NCBI GenBank assembly: GCA_902826695.1
Contig: CADEFU010000009.1
Span: forward strand, 121,101 to 185,100
Length of the DNA stretch: 64,000 nucleotides
From: an uncultured Alphaproteobacteria bacterium
GTDB lineage: Bacteria; Pseudomonadota; Alphaproteobacteria; Micropepsales; Micropepsaceae
Direction: 5' to 3'
Shown here: positions 53,202 through 61,700 of the stretch, piece by piece
How the letters are laid out: every line of letters starts with the position of its first letter
Numbering within the stretch: the first letter of the stretch is position 1
The notes under the pieces: generated by a model
Seen by the model: the letters and a program-made list of their open reading frames with translations, nothing else
Database searches by the model: none
What the model was told of the DNA's origin: nothing
Translations under genes and position numbers: made by a program

Positions 53202-53995
53202 ACCTGAAGTTTTTCGATGTCGAACACGGCGCGTGTGCGCTTCTGACCGCCGACGATAACACCCGGCTGATGATCGATTGCGGGCACAATGACACGAGAG
53301 GGTGGATGCCTGGGACGTATCTCAAGCAGCAGGGGATTACAGCGCTAGATATGCTGTCGATCTCGAACTACGACGAAGATCACGTCAGCGGGCTGATCAA
53401 CCTGGACGCCAGTGTGAACATCGGCTGGTTGGCAAGGAACCCGATGTCAACAAATGTAATCCGCGGTCTGAAGTCTGAAGGAACGGGCAAGGGAATTGCT
53501 CACCTCTTGACGATGATCGATCAGAGGTACAATGGCACTGTCGGCTCCGCACCACCGCCCTTCGCGGACGTGACGCAGCGGTTTTACAATGTTCCACCTG
53601 CGTTCGATGACGAGAACAACCTAAGTCTGGCCCAGTTTGTCCGGTATCACGGCATCGGCTTTCTTTTCCCCGGTGACCTTGAGCGTGCGGGCTGGTTGGA
53701 ACTGCTAAAGAACCAGAGCTTCCGATCGGTGCTTTCACAAACGAATGTGCTGCTTGCATCCCATCACGGGAGGGAGAGCGGCTGTTGTGAAGAGGCCATG
53801 GCGTTGTGCACGAACCTCTACTACGTCGTCATTTCCGATATGAATCACCAGTACGAAACGCAAAAGACGCTGGGGTTTTATGCGAAGTATGCAAAGGGCG
53901 GCCCGTTCCGAGGAACGAACCGCAGCGTGCTCACAACCCGTAACGACGGGATGATCCAGTTTGATGTAACTGCCGGACGGTGGACTCCCCGCTGA
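53198..53995 (+). CDS. Metallo-beta-lactamase-fold hydrolase (ComEC C-terminal-like)
   Basis: 265 residues from a GTG overlapping the previous stop. FFDVEHGACALLTADDNTRLMIDCGHND, SISNYDEDHVSGLINL (the H-x-H-x-D-H motif with Ser/Tyr substituted for the two histidines, keeping D-x-DH), IGFLFPGDLERAGW and LLASHHGRESG are the ComEC-type MBL layout. The coupled membrane protein suggests a membrane-associated nuclease or phosphodiesterase module. The altered first metal motif may change metal use. Confidence 0.82.
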   Translation: MNLKFFDVEHGACALLTADDNTRLMIDCGHNDTRGWMPGTYLKQQGITALDMLSISNYDEDHVSGLINLDASVNIGWLARNPMSTNVIRGLKSEGTGKGIAHLLTMIDQRYNGTVGSAPPPFADVTQRFYNVPPAFDDENNLSLAQFVRYHGIGFLFPGDLERAGWLELLKNQSFRSVLSQTNVLLASHHGRESGCCEEAMALCTNLYYVVISDMNHQYETQKTLGFYAKYAKGGPFRGTNRSVLTTRNDGMIQFDVTAGRWTPR

Positions 53996-54006
53996 CACCA
54001 CCTGAG

Positions 54007-54255
54007 TCAACCTGCGCTGAGGAGCACGCCCGTGGCCATCACCTCACTCGCGTCGCCAGGCGATAGGAACTTGGCAGGGCCGTCTGGGTCTGCGCTACAT
54101 AGAGATTCGGCCACTCGGCTGGCCAGTTCCTTCGTCTGGAACTCGCCCATCTGTTCGATACCCACGGACCGCGAGCCCTCGTGCGCGCCATGAGTCAGCC
54201 GCGTGACGACATACCGGGTGACGGACTGAACTTGATATTCGATGTGATCTTTCAT
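54007..54255 (-). CDS. Small conserved-looking protein (82 aa)
   Basis: From the ATG at 54255 with GGAGAG 6 nt upstream. MKDHIEYQVQSVTRYVVTR... then GSRSVGIEQMGEFQTKELASRVAESLCSAD looks like a compact alpha/beta protein with amphipathic strands and a helix. It converges with the MBL-fold gene, leaving an 11-bp gap. Function unknown. Confidence 0.55.
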   Translation of the reverse strand: MKDHIEYQVQSVTRYVVTRLTHGAHEGSRSVGIEQMGEFQTKELASRVAESLCSADPDGPAKFLSPGDASEVMATGVLLSAG

Positions 54256-54307
54256 GCTTCTCTCCAAGGAACGGTTTCGACCGATTTGACGTGACGAGAG
54301 CGACACC

Positions 54308-54418
54308 GCTGAAACTTGAAACTTGGAACCGGCAAGACCTCTCCCCCACCAAAGTGATGTTGATTGGGCGGTTTTGGGGCTGGTTGTTCAGCGGATGGTT
54401 TCAAAGTTTCAGGTTTCA
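54308..54418. repeat. Inverted GAAACTT repeats after the helicase gene
   Basis: CTGAAACTTGAAAC (near 54310) and GTTTCAAAGTTTCAG (54401-54415) are near-perfect inverted repeats flanking about 75 bp. The right arm reaches the helicase stop codon. It could be a terminator or a site tied to the element. Confidence 0.5.
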
Positions 54419-56166
54419 CGGATGACGAACTTGCCGCCGAGGTTTTGGGCCTTGTGCGCTTTGGCCATGCGGTAGAGGGCGGATTTGACGGCGGCGACCG
54501 GCGCTTCGACGAGCGGGGCGATGTCTTTCGGGCTTAAGGGGTCGGTGGCGCTCTCGAGCTCCTTCATGATCTTCCCCTCAAGCGTCGTGACACGGTACTC
54601 ATCCGCGTCGCCGAGCACCGCCCACAGGCCCCGCGTGCCGTCGAAGCGCAGGGCCTTTTCGAATACGGGGAGGTCGCGGCCTCTTCCGTAGAGCACCGCG
54701 TCGGCTTGGGCGGCTTCTTTTCGGAGGATCAGGATGCTGTCGGCGGCGCCGGTCAGGCCCGTCGTGCCGGAGACCAGATCGAACGGGTCGTCGGGGCTTT
54801 CGCGTTTGCTTGCGTGGTGCATCACAATGATGCCGAGGCGGTGTTTGGAGGCCAGGCGCTGCAGCACGGCCAGCTGTTCGAAGTCGTCGGTGTAGAGCGT
54901 CTTCTTGCCGTCGGGGCGGCCGCGCACTTTCGCCCACACGTCGACGATGATCAGCTTCGGCAGTTTGGCGGTTTGCACCCAGGCTTCGATTTCGCTCAAG
55001 CCGCCTTCGTCGAGGCGCGGCCATTCGGTGTGGAACGTGATGCGTTCGGGCCAGCGCGCGTCGCCGAGCATTTGCTGTACGCGCGATTGCAGGCGGCGTT
55101 CGTTGTCCTCGAGTGCCAGCGCCAGCACGTCGCCGGGCTCGCAGGTTGCGGCGGAGAACGCACGCCCGCCGGCGGCGACGGCGAGGCCTAAGTTCAGCGC
55201 GAGCCAGGATTTTCCGAGCTTCGGCTTGCCGGCGACGAGGGTGAGGCCTTCGACGATCGTGTCGGGGACGATCCACTTGATGGGGGCGAAGGTTTTGGTT
55301 TGGAGGGCGGCGCCGGAGATGCCGGCGCGGGATGTCCGATCTTCGGTGAGCGGCGGCAGTCTGGGAGCGCGGGCGTCCCGCCCGCTCTTTTGTGGCTCAT
55401 CGGGCGCGGTGGCGGTGGAGGCTTGGGTAAGGGCGGGCGGGACGCCCGCGCTCCCAGACTGCACCGGTGCGTTGTCGAGCAGGCGGTGGAGTTCGGTTAC
55501 GCTGTGCACCGGCTGCGCGCGCGTCGTGTCCCCCCAATCGCCGAGGTCCCAGCCGTCTTTGAAGCGGCGGTCGAGTTTCACCACGCGCACTTGCGCCGCG
55601 CCGGCATGGGCGAGAGCTGCCGCCACGTCGTCTGCGTAGCTGCGACCGGCGTCATCGGCGTCGGGCCAGATCGTGACTTTGCGGCCGTGCAGCACCGTCC
55701 AGTCCGTGTAGGCCGCGGCCTTTGCGCCGCCCATCGAGGTCATCACGACGTAGGCCTTCATGAACGTGCGGGCGTGTTTGGCCGCCTTCTCGCCTTCAAC
55801 GATGAGCACCGGTGCGTTCGGCCCGCGCTTGGCCAGCACGTCGAGGCCGTAGAGCGGGCGCGGTGCAGGCGGCGCCGCCCAACGCCAGTTCATGTGGCCG
55901 TCGCGCAGGTCCCAGAGCGTAAGCGGGCGGTAGCTCTTCTGCCCCTTCGCGTCTTCGAAACGCATGACGCGGAACATGAGGCGGCCGTCCGCGTCGTTGT
56001 AATCGTAGACGCGGCGGATCTCGCCGAGCTCCGGATGGCCCAACGGGTGGGCGGGCACGCCGTGCTTGGGGATCGGGGCGACGTGGTCGGCCGCCCCTTC
56101 GCCAAGGCTACGGGGGGCAAGCGGGGCGGCGCCATTCGTCAGCGGTGCGAACGGGTCTTGCATCAT
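54409..56166 (-). CDS. TOPRIM + RecA-like (AAA_25) primase/helicase protein
   Basis: 585 residues from the ATG at 56166. TOPRIM region (about 120-200): VLIVEGEKAAKHARTF and WPDADDAG supply the E and DxD. RecA-like ATPase (about 310-480): LVAGKPKLGKSWLALNLGLA is Walker A, and LIIVDVWAKV Walker B. A C-terminal winged-helix-like region follows (SPKDIAPLVEAPVAAVKSALYRM). Such proteins replicate phages, plasmids and satellites (RepA/gp4-like). A palindromic repeat lies in frame between the two domains (55357-55461), where its product AGVPPAL...GRDARAPR forms a linker. The start overlaps the stop of the gene before it. Confidence 0.85.
   Translation of the reverse strand: MMQDPFAPLTNGAAPLAPRSLGEGAADHVAPIPKHGVPAHPLGHPELGEIRRVYDYNDADGRLMFRVMRFEDAKGQKSYRPLTLWDLRDGHMNWRWAAPPAPRPLYGLDVLAKRGPNAPVLIVEGEKAAKHARTFMKAYVVMTSMGGAKAAAYTDWTVLHGRKVTIWPDADDAGRSYADDVAAALAHAGAAQVRVVKLDRRFKDGWDLGDWGDTTRAQPVHSVTELHRLLDNAPVQSGSAGVPPALTQASTATAPDEPQKSGRDARAPRLPPLTEDRTSRAGISGAALQTKTFAPIKWIVPDTIVEGLTLVAGKPKLGKSWLALNLGLAVAAGGRAFSAATCEPGDVLALALEDNERRLQSRVQQMLGDARWPERITFHTEWPRLDEGGLSEIEAWVQTAKLPKLIIVDVWAKVRGRPDGKKTLYTDDFEQLAVLQRLASKHRLGIIVMHHASKRESPDDPFDLVSGTTGLTGAADSILILRKEAAQADAVLYGRGRDLPVFEKALRFDGTRGLWAVLGDADEYRVTTLEGKIMKELESATDPLSPKDIAPLVEAPVAAVKSALYRMAKAHKAQNLGGKFVIRET
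55357..55461. repeat. Palindromic repeat, AGTCTGGGAGCGCGGGCG family, copy 2, inside helicase CDS
   Basis: Perfect 29-bp arms (55357-55385 and 55433-55461) separated by 47 bp. The sequence matches the intergenic copy at 24095-24200. It preserves the helicase reading frame. Confidence 0.95.
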
Positions 56167-56492
56167 GGGCGTCTCCGGGTTTGGCCTTGGTGAGGATCGA
56201 GGTTCAGCATGGACGCGAGACGAAGGGCCGCCTCGCGCTGGGTGAGGCGGAACAGGTAGGCGGCAAGCGAAATGGGATCGCCGCCCTTGTCGCCGGTCGC
56301 GAAGTCGGCCCAGCGGCCGGTCGTGAGGTTGATGCGGAACGAGCCCGCCGTGCGGTCGTGGCGGGTCGGGTTCAGCGCGACGTACTCGCGGAAGCGCCGG
56401 CGGCCGTCCGGCAGCCAGCGGGCGAGGATCGTGGGCAGATTCGCGAGGGCTTCGGCGTTGATGCGGGGGAAATCGACCGGGGGGCCGTTCAT
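56163..56492 (-). CDS. Small primase-associated protein
   Basis: 109 residues. NPTRHDRTAGSFRINLTTGRWADFATGDKGGDPISLAAYLF followed by TQREAALRLASML is the region that in phage-type primases precedes the TOPRIM domain (CHC2-like, here without zinc cysteines). It is translationally coupled to the TOPRIM/RecA gene (4-bp overlap), so the two form a split primase-helicase. Confidence 0.75.
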   Translation of the reverse strand: MNGPPVDFPRINAEALANLPTILARWLPDGRRRFREYVALNPTRHDRTAGSFRINLTTGRWADFATGDKGGDPISLAAYLFRLTQREAALRLASMLNLDPHQGQTRRRP

Positions 56493-56548
56493 GCGGGCGG
56501 AGTCCTTTCAAGAAAAGGCTTCCGGACGCCGCGGCGCACTTCTTTTTT

Positions 56549-56619
56549 TATAAGTTACTTATATTGAGTGGTCAAGGCTTGTTCTTTGTTCGTTCTTGTG
56601 CTAACCGTTACTTATATTG
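56549..56619. promoter_or_regulatory. AT-rich operator region with TATAAGTTACTTATA palindrome and direct repeat
   Basis: TATAAGT-T-ACTTATA (56549-56563) is a perfect palindrome. GTTACTTATATTG occurs at 56554-56566 and again at 56607-56619. The region is AT-rich in a GC-rich genome and lies upstream of the primase pair. It probably binds a repressor that is not encoded in the window. Confidence 0.55.
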
Positions 56620-56636
56620 GTCATAGACCCACGCTG

Positions 56637-57290
56637 TCAGCGTTTCCCAAACAAGCGGGAGAAGAACCCCGCCGGGCGGGCTACCTCCATCACCGGCGCG
56701 GCGAGGAAGGCGTCCGCTGCGGGTCCGTCCTCGTCGACCCGGAATCCGGTGAGCGCCTTCATCAAGCCGAACACGACCTCTTCGCCCATCAGGTCGTGTG
56801 TGGTGAAGTCGCCGCGGCGGTCCGTGAACGAGGTGTCGGTGTGGGTCCAGACCCGCCACGCCTGGTCTTCTTCACCGGGGGCGGCAAAGCTCGCTACCAG
56901 GGTGCGCTCTACAGGCGACGGTGTTCCGACGTCGGCATCGATCGAGTCTTCGTCACCGGCGCCCGCGCGCGAGCGCTCGAACGCGCCGTTCGTTTGAACG
57001 CTGAAGGCGTAGGCATTCGTGACGCTGTGTAGCCCAAACGTCCACACTGGGAAGCTCACTGGCAGAGGCGCATACGTGCGCGTCGTACCTCCCACCAAGC
57101 GCCAGTCGAATCCCCAATGGAAACCGCCATGCGTCATTGCGAAGCCTTCGGTCAGTCCGGGACAGCTTGCGCTGTCCGCGGTCTTGTCGCTCTGCCGCAG
57201 AAGCCTGGGGCTACCGTACACTGCGTCAACGAACTGTTGCAGCGTTTGCCCCTCGGCGCGGGCGACGGCGGCAGCGATTTTCCAGCCCAT
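56637..57290 (-). CDS. Hypothetical protein
   Basis: 217 residues from the ATG at 57290 with GAGAGGAG upstream. No motif recognised. TTHDLMGEEVVFGLMKALTGF and a basic aromatic C-terminus (FFSRLFGKR) stand out. A tail like that could bind a membrane or a partner. Starts 19 bp after the mtgA stop on the same strand, so it may be co-transcribed with mtgA, or be the first gene of the accessory stretch. Confidence 0.6.
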   Translation of the reverse strand: MGWKIAAAVARAEGQTLQQFVDAVYGSPRLLRQSDKTADSASCPGLTEGFAMTHGGFHWGFDWRLVGGTTRTYAPLPVSFPVWTFGLHSVTNAYAFSVQTNGAFERSRAGAGDEDSIDADVGTPSPVERTLVASFAAPGEEDQAWRVWTHTDTSFTDRRGDFTTHDLMGEEVVFGLMKALTGFRVDEDGPAADAFLAAPVMEVARPAGFFSRLFGKR

Positions 57291-57308
57291 GTCGCTATCT
57301 CCTCTCGC

Positions 57309-58391
57309 TCACCGCCTGATGCAGCCATCCTCGCCATAGGCGCGGACCGTGGCGGCTCTGGCGGCGATGGTGTAGCCGCGGCTGGCGACGTAGGGGCCTG
57401 GCGGGTTGGCGCGGTAGCGGCGCGGGCTGGGCAGGATCGCCGCGAGTCTGGCGGCTTCCATGGGGGTTAGGTTCGCCGCCGACTTTTTGAACCAATGGCG
57501 GCTCGCTGCTTCGGCGCCGAAGATGCCGGGGCCGTATTCGATGATGTTCAGATAGACTTCCATGATGCGGCGCTTGCCCCAGGTGAGCTCGATCATGGCG
57601 GTGAAGTAGCTCTCGAGGCCTTTGCGGAAATAGGAGCGGCCGACCCAGAGGAACGCGTTCTTCGCGGTCTGCTGGCTGATCGTCGAGGCGCCGCGCGGGC
57701 CGTTGCCCTTTTTCTGCGCGCGCTTCCAGGAGCGCTCGATCTCGGCGAAGTCGAAGCCCGAATGGCTGCAGAAGACGCCGTCCTCGGAGGCGATCACCGC
57801 GCGCACGAGATGGGGCGAGATTCGCTCCAAGGGCACCCACTGATAGCGCAGCGTGCGGCCTTCGATCAGGCTTTCGCCGATCATGTGGATCGTGGCCGGC
57901 GGCGCGAGGAAGCGGTAGGCGAGCACCCACACGATCGAGAGCGCGAAGAGATAGACGGCGGCGCGGCCGAGCGTGCGCCAGCTTGGGATCCAGGAGCGGC
58001 GCGCGGGCAGCTCTTCGGCCGGCGCTTGTTCCGGTGACACGACCGGCGTGGGCGCGGGCTCGGGCGATGGTTGCGGCGCGGGTGCCGGCTCGGGTGCCGG
58101 TGCCGGCGCGGGTTCGGGTTCCGGCTGCGGGTCGAGGTCGCCGTCGACGGCGTGCAGGCGGTAGCCCGCTTCGTCGAGTGCCTGTTTGATCAGATCGACG
58201 GAGGCGTTGCCGGCGGCGCGCACGATCGCCTCGCCGCGCACGTGATCGGCGATCGCGTTCTGCACGCCGGGCACCGCCATCAGCGCGCGCTCGACCCGGG
58301 CGACGCAGTTCGGACCAGCCATGCCCGCGATGTGCAGACGGCAGTTGATGACCTCGTCGGTCTCGGCGTCGGTTTCGGGCGAATCCCCCAT
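57309..58391 (-). CDS. mtgA: Monofunctional peptidoglycan transglycosylase with N-terminal HMA-like domain
   Basis: 360 residues. Residues about 15-82 form a heavy-metal-associated fold (NCRLHIAGMAGPNCVARVERAL, then GEAIVRAAGNASVDLIKQALDEAGY) in which only one Cys of CxxC remains. A Pro/Ala/Glu linker (about 88-128) and one membrane helix (about 144-164) follow. The GT51 domain then has ASEDGVF (catalytic Glu about 203), GPRGASTISQQTAKNAFLW and KRRIMEVYLNIIEYG. It polymerises lipid II at the inner membrane. The HMA fusion is unusual: normal MtgA is about 230-250 residues. Confidence 0.93.
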   Translation of the reverse strand: MGDSPETDAETDEVINCRLHIAGMAGPNCVARVERALMAVPGVQNAIADHVRGEAIVRAAGNASVDLIKQALDEAGYRLHAVDGDLDPQPEPEPAPAPAPEPAPAPQPSPEPAPTPVVSPEQAPAEELPARRSWIPSWRTLGRAAVYLFALSIVWVLAYRFLAPPATIHMIGESLIEGRTLRYQWVPLERISPHLVRAVIASEDGVFCSHSGFDFAEIERSWKRAQKKGNGPRGASTISQQTAKNAFLWVGRSYFRKGLESYFTAMIELTWGKRRIMEVYLNIIEYGPGIFGAEAASRHWFKKSAANLTPMEAARLAAILPSPRRYRANPPGPYVASRGYTIAARAATVRAYGEDGCIRR

Positions 58392-58479
58392 GCCGCGCTG
58401 TTTACGAGGGGGGCGAGTTACGGCGCAAGACGGCGCGCTGTTGCAGCGGCGGAAATGGCGGGAAAGCCTGCAAAAAGTG

Positions 58480-58732
58480 TTGAAACGCCAAGCGCGCCAA
58501 GCCGCTTGTGTGCGCCCGACACGGCACTGAAGTTCTCACACAATGAAACGATGAAACAATGGTGCGGGATGCCTTCGGCGCGCTGCGCCATTCAAGATCG
58601 CAAAATTGCGCCTTCGGCGCAGGGTTCAACCATCATTGTTTCATCGTTTCATTGTGTGAGGCACTCTTGGCGCCGACATCGCATCAACGCACGTTGTTCA
58701 TCACCAGCGGCTTGGCGCTCTTGGCGTTTCAA
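58480..58732. repeat. Nested palindromic element, CACACAATGAAAC family, copy 3
   Basis: Outer arms of about 27 bp (TTGAAACGCCAAGCG..., nearly perfect), inner arms 58535-58660 (CTCACACAATGAAACGATG). It fills the 347-bp gap between mtgA and gltB. The right outer arm ends 6 bp before the gltB stop, so it may serve as terminator. No gene is seen here. Confidence 0.85.
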
Positions 58733-58738
58733 TCTTCC

Positions 58739-61700
58739 TTACGCCCGTACGGCCGCCGGTTCGTCGCTCAGTGGGTGTTTGAGGCGGCTCACCATTTCTT
58801 TCGGGCAGATTTGCCAGAACTGGCCTTGCGTGATGTCCCATTGTTGCAGGATGCGTTTGGCGTGGCGCGAGCCGGTTTCGGCGGCGTGTTCTTCGATCAG
58901 GCCGAGCAGCAGCTGCTCCCAGTAGCGCGATTTGAGGCGCACGGGGACGACGCTGTCTTCGTTGAGCTTGATCGGGAGATCGTTCTTCGGGTCGAAGACG
59001 AACGCCATGCCGCCGGTCATGCCGGCTGCGAAGTTTTCGCCTACGGGGCCTAAGATCACCGCGACGCCGCCGGTCATGTATTCGACGCCGTTCGAGCCGC
59101 AGCCTTCGACGACCGTCGTGGCGCCGGAGTTGCGCACGGCGAAGCGTTCGCCCGCCTGCCCTGCGGCGAACAGTTTGCCCGACGTCGCGCCGTAGAGGAC
59201 GGTGTTGCCGATGATGACGTTCTGTTCGCTCTCGAGCGGGCTTGAGACCATGGGCCTGACGACGATCGTCGCACCCGAGAGGCCTTTGCCGACATAGTCG
59301 TTCGCGTCGCCGAACAGTTTCAGCTTCACGCCCTGCACGGCGAAGGCGCCCAGCGACTGGCCGGCAGAGCCGCGCAGGTCGAGCGTGAGCTGGCCGGGGT
59401 TCAGGCCCTTCATGCCGTACTTCTTCACGATGTGGTGCGAGACGCGCGTGCCGATCGCGCGCATCGTGTTCCTGACCGTGTACATCAGCTGCATCTTCTC
59501 GCCGTCTTCGAGCAGACGCTTGGCGTCGGTGACGATGTCCTTGTCCAGCGTGTCGGGGACTTCGTTGCGGCCTTCGATCGTGCAGTAGCGCGGGTTCGGG
59601 CCGGGGTCGGCCTGCACCAGCAGCGGGTTCAAGTCGAGGTCGTCGAGGTCGTGCGCGCCGCGGTTCACCTGCATGAGCAGGTCGGTGCGGCCGATCACTT
59701 CCTTCAGCGAGCGGAAGCCCAGCGACGCCAGGATCTCGCGCACTTCCTCCGCGAGGAAGCTCATCAGGTTCACGACTTTTTCGGGCGAGCCGGTGAACTT
59801 CTTGCGCAACTCCTCGTTCTGCGTGCAGACGCCGACGGGGCACGTGTTCGAATGGCACTGGCGCACCATGATGCAGCCCATGGCGACGAGCGCCGCGGTG
59901 CCGATGCCGAATTCCTCCGCGCCCATCATCGCGGCCATGACGATGTCGCGACCGGTGCGCAAGCCGCCGTCGGTGCGGAGCACGACGCGGTGGCGCAGGT
60001 TGTTCAGCGTGAGCAGCTGGTTCGCTTCGGTGAGGCCCATCTCCCACGGCACGCCGGCGTATTTGATCGACGTCAGCGGCGAGGCGCCGGTGCCGCCGGA
60101 GTGGCCGGAGATCAGGATGATGTCGGCTTTGGCCTTCGCGACGCCGGCCGCGATCGTGCCGATGCCCGTGGAGGCGACGAGCTTTACGCAGACGCGCGCG
60201 TGCGGGTTGATCTGCTTCAGGTCGTAGATCAGCTGCGCCAGGTCTTCGATCGAGTAAATGTCGTGATGCGGCGGCGGGGAGATCAGCATCACGCCCGGCG
60301 TCGCGTGGCGGAACTTCGCGATCATCTCCGTCACTTTGAAACCAGGCAGCTGACCGCCCTCGCCCGGCTTTGCGCCTTGCGCGACTTTGATTTCGATCTC
60401 GCGGCATTGGTTCAGGTATTCGGCGGTGACGCCGAAGCGGCCGGAGGCGATCTGCTTGATTGCGGAGTTCGCGTTGTCGCCGTTCGGCTGCGGCTTGAAG
60501 CGCGCGGGGTCTTCGCCGCCCTCGCCCGAGTCCGACTTCGCGCCGATGCGGTTCATGGCAATGTTCAGCGTGCCGTGCGCCTCGGGCCCGAGCGCGCCTA
60601 AGGACATGCCGGGCGTCACGAAGCGCTTGCGGATTTCGGTGATCGACTCGACCTCTTCCATCGCGACGGCCACGCGTCCGCGCGGGCGGAAGTCCATCAG
60701 ATGGCGCAGCGCCGTCGGCGGCGCTTCGCGCACCGCGTCGGAGTAGCGGCGGAACAGCTGATAGCTTTCTTGAGTCACCGCGCTTTGCAGCAGGTGGATC
60801 GTGGTTGCGGAGTGCGCATGCGTCTCGCCGCCCTTGCGGTAGCGGTAGAGGCCGCCGATGGGCAGCGCCGTCACGTCGTCGGCAAAGGCGCGGCCGTGCT
60901 GGCGCGCGACGCGCTTTTGGATGCCGCCCAAGCCGATGCCGGAGATGCGCGAGGGCATGCCGGGGAAGTACTCCGCCACCATCGAGCGCGAGAGGCCGAC
61001 GGCTTCGAAATTGTAGGCGCCGCGGTAGGAGGAGATGACCGAGATGCCCATCTTCGAGATGATCTTGAGCAGACCGGCGCTGACGCTGTCCAAGTAGCGC
61101 TTCACGCACTCGCCCAGGCCGCGCTTGCCGAACAGGCCGCGCGCGTGGCGGTCGGCGATGCATTCCTGCGCGAGGTAGGCGTTGACCGTCGTCGCACCGA
61201 CGCCGATCAGCACGGCGAAGTAGTGCGTGTCCATGCACTCGGCCGAGCGGACGTTCAGCGACGTGAACGTGCGGTAGCCGGTTTTGACCAGATGCGAGTG
61301 CACGGCGCCGGTCGCAAGGATCATCGGGATCGCCGCGACCTTGGGGCCTACGCGTTCGTCGGTCAGAATCAAGTGGCCGTAGCCGGAGGCAACGGCGTCT
61401 TCGGCGTGTTTGCAGATCAGGTCGAGCGCTTTTTTCAACGCGCCTTCCTGCGAGTCTTCGTCGTTGACGTCGAACACACAGTCGATCTCGAAGAACTTGC
61501 CGACCAGCGCTTCCTTCATGCGGATGTACATGCCGGTCGAGATGACCGGGCTTTCCAGCGTGAAGACGGCCGTCTGGGTGCTGTCCTGCGCGAGCACGTT
61601 ACCGAGGTTGCGGAAGCGGGTGCGCAAGCTCATCACACGATCTTCGCGCAGACTGTCGATCGGCGGGTTCGTGACCTGGCTGAAGTTCTGACGGAAATAG

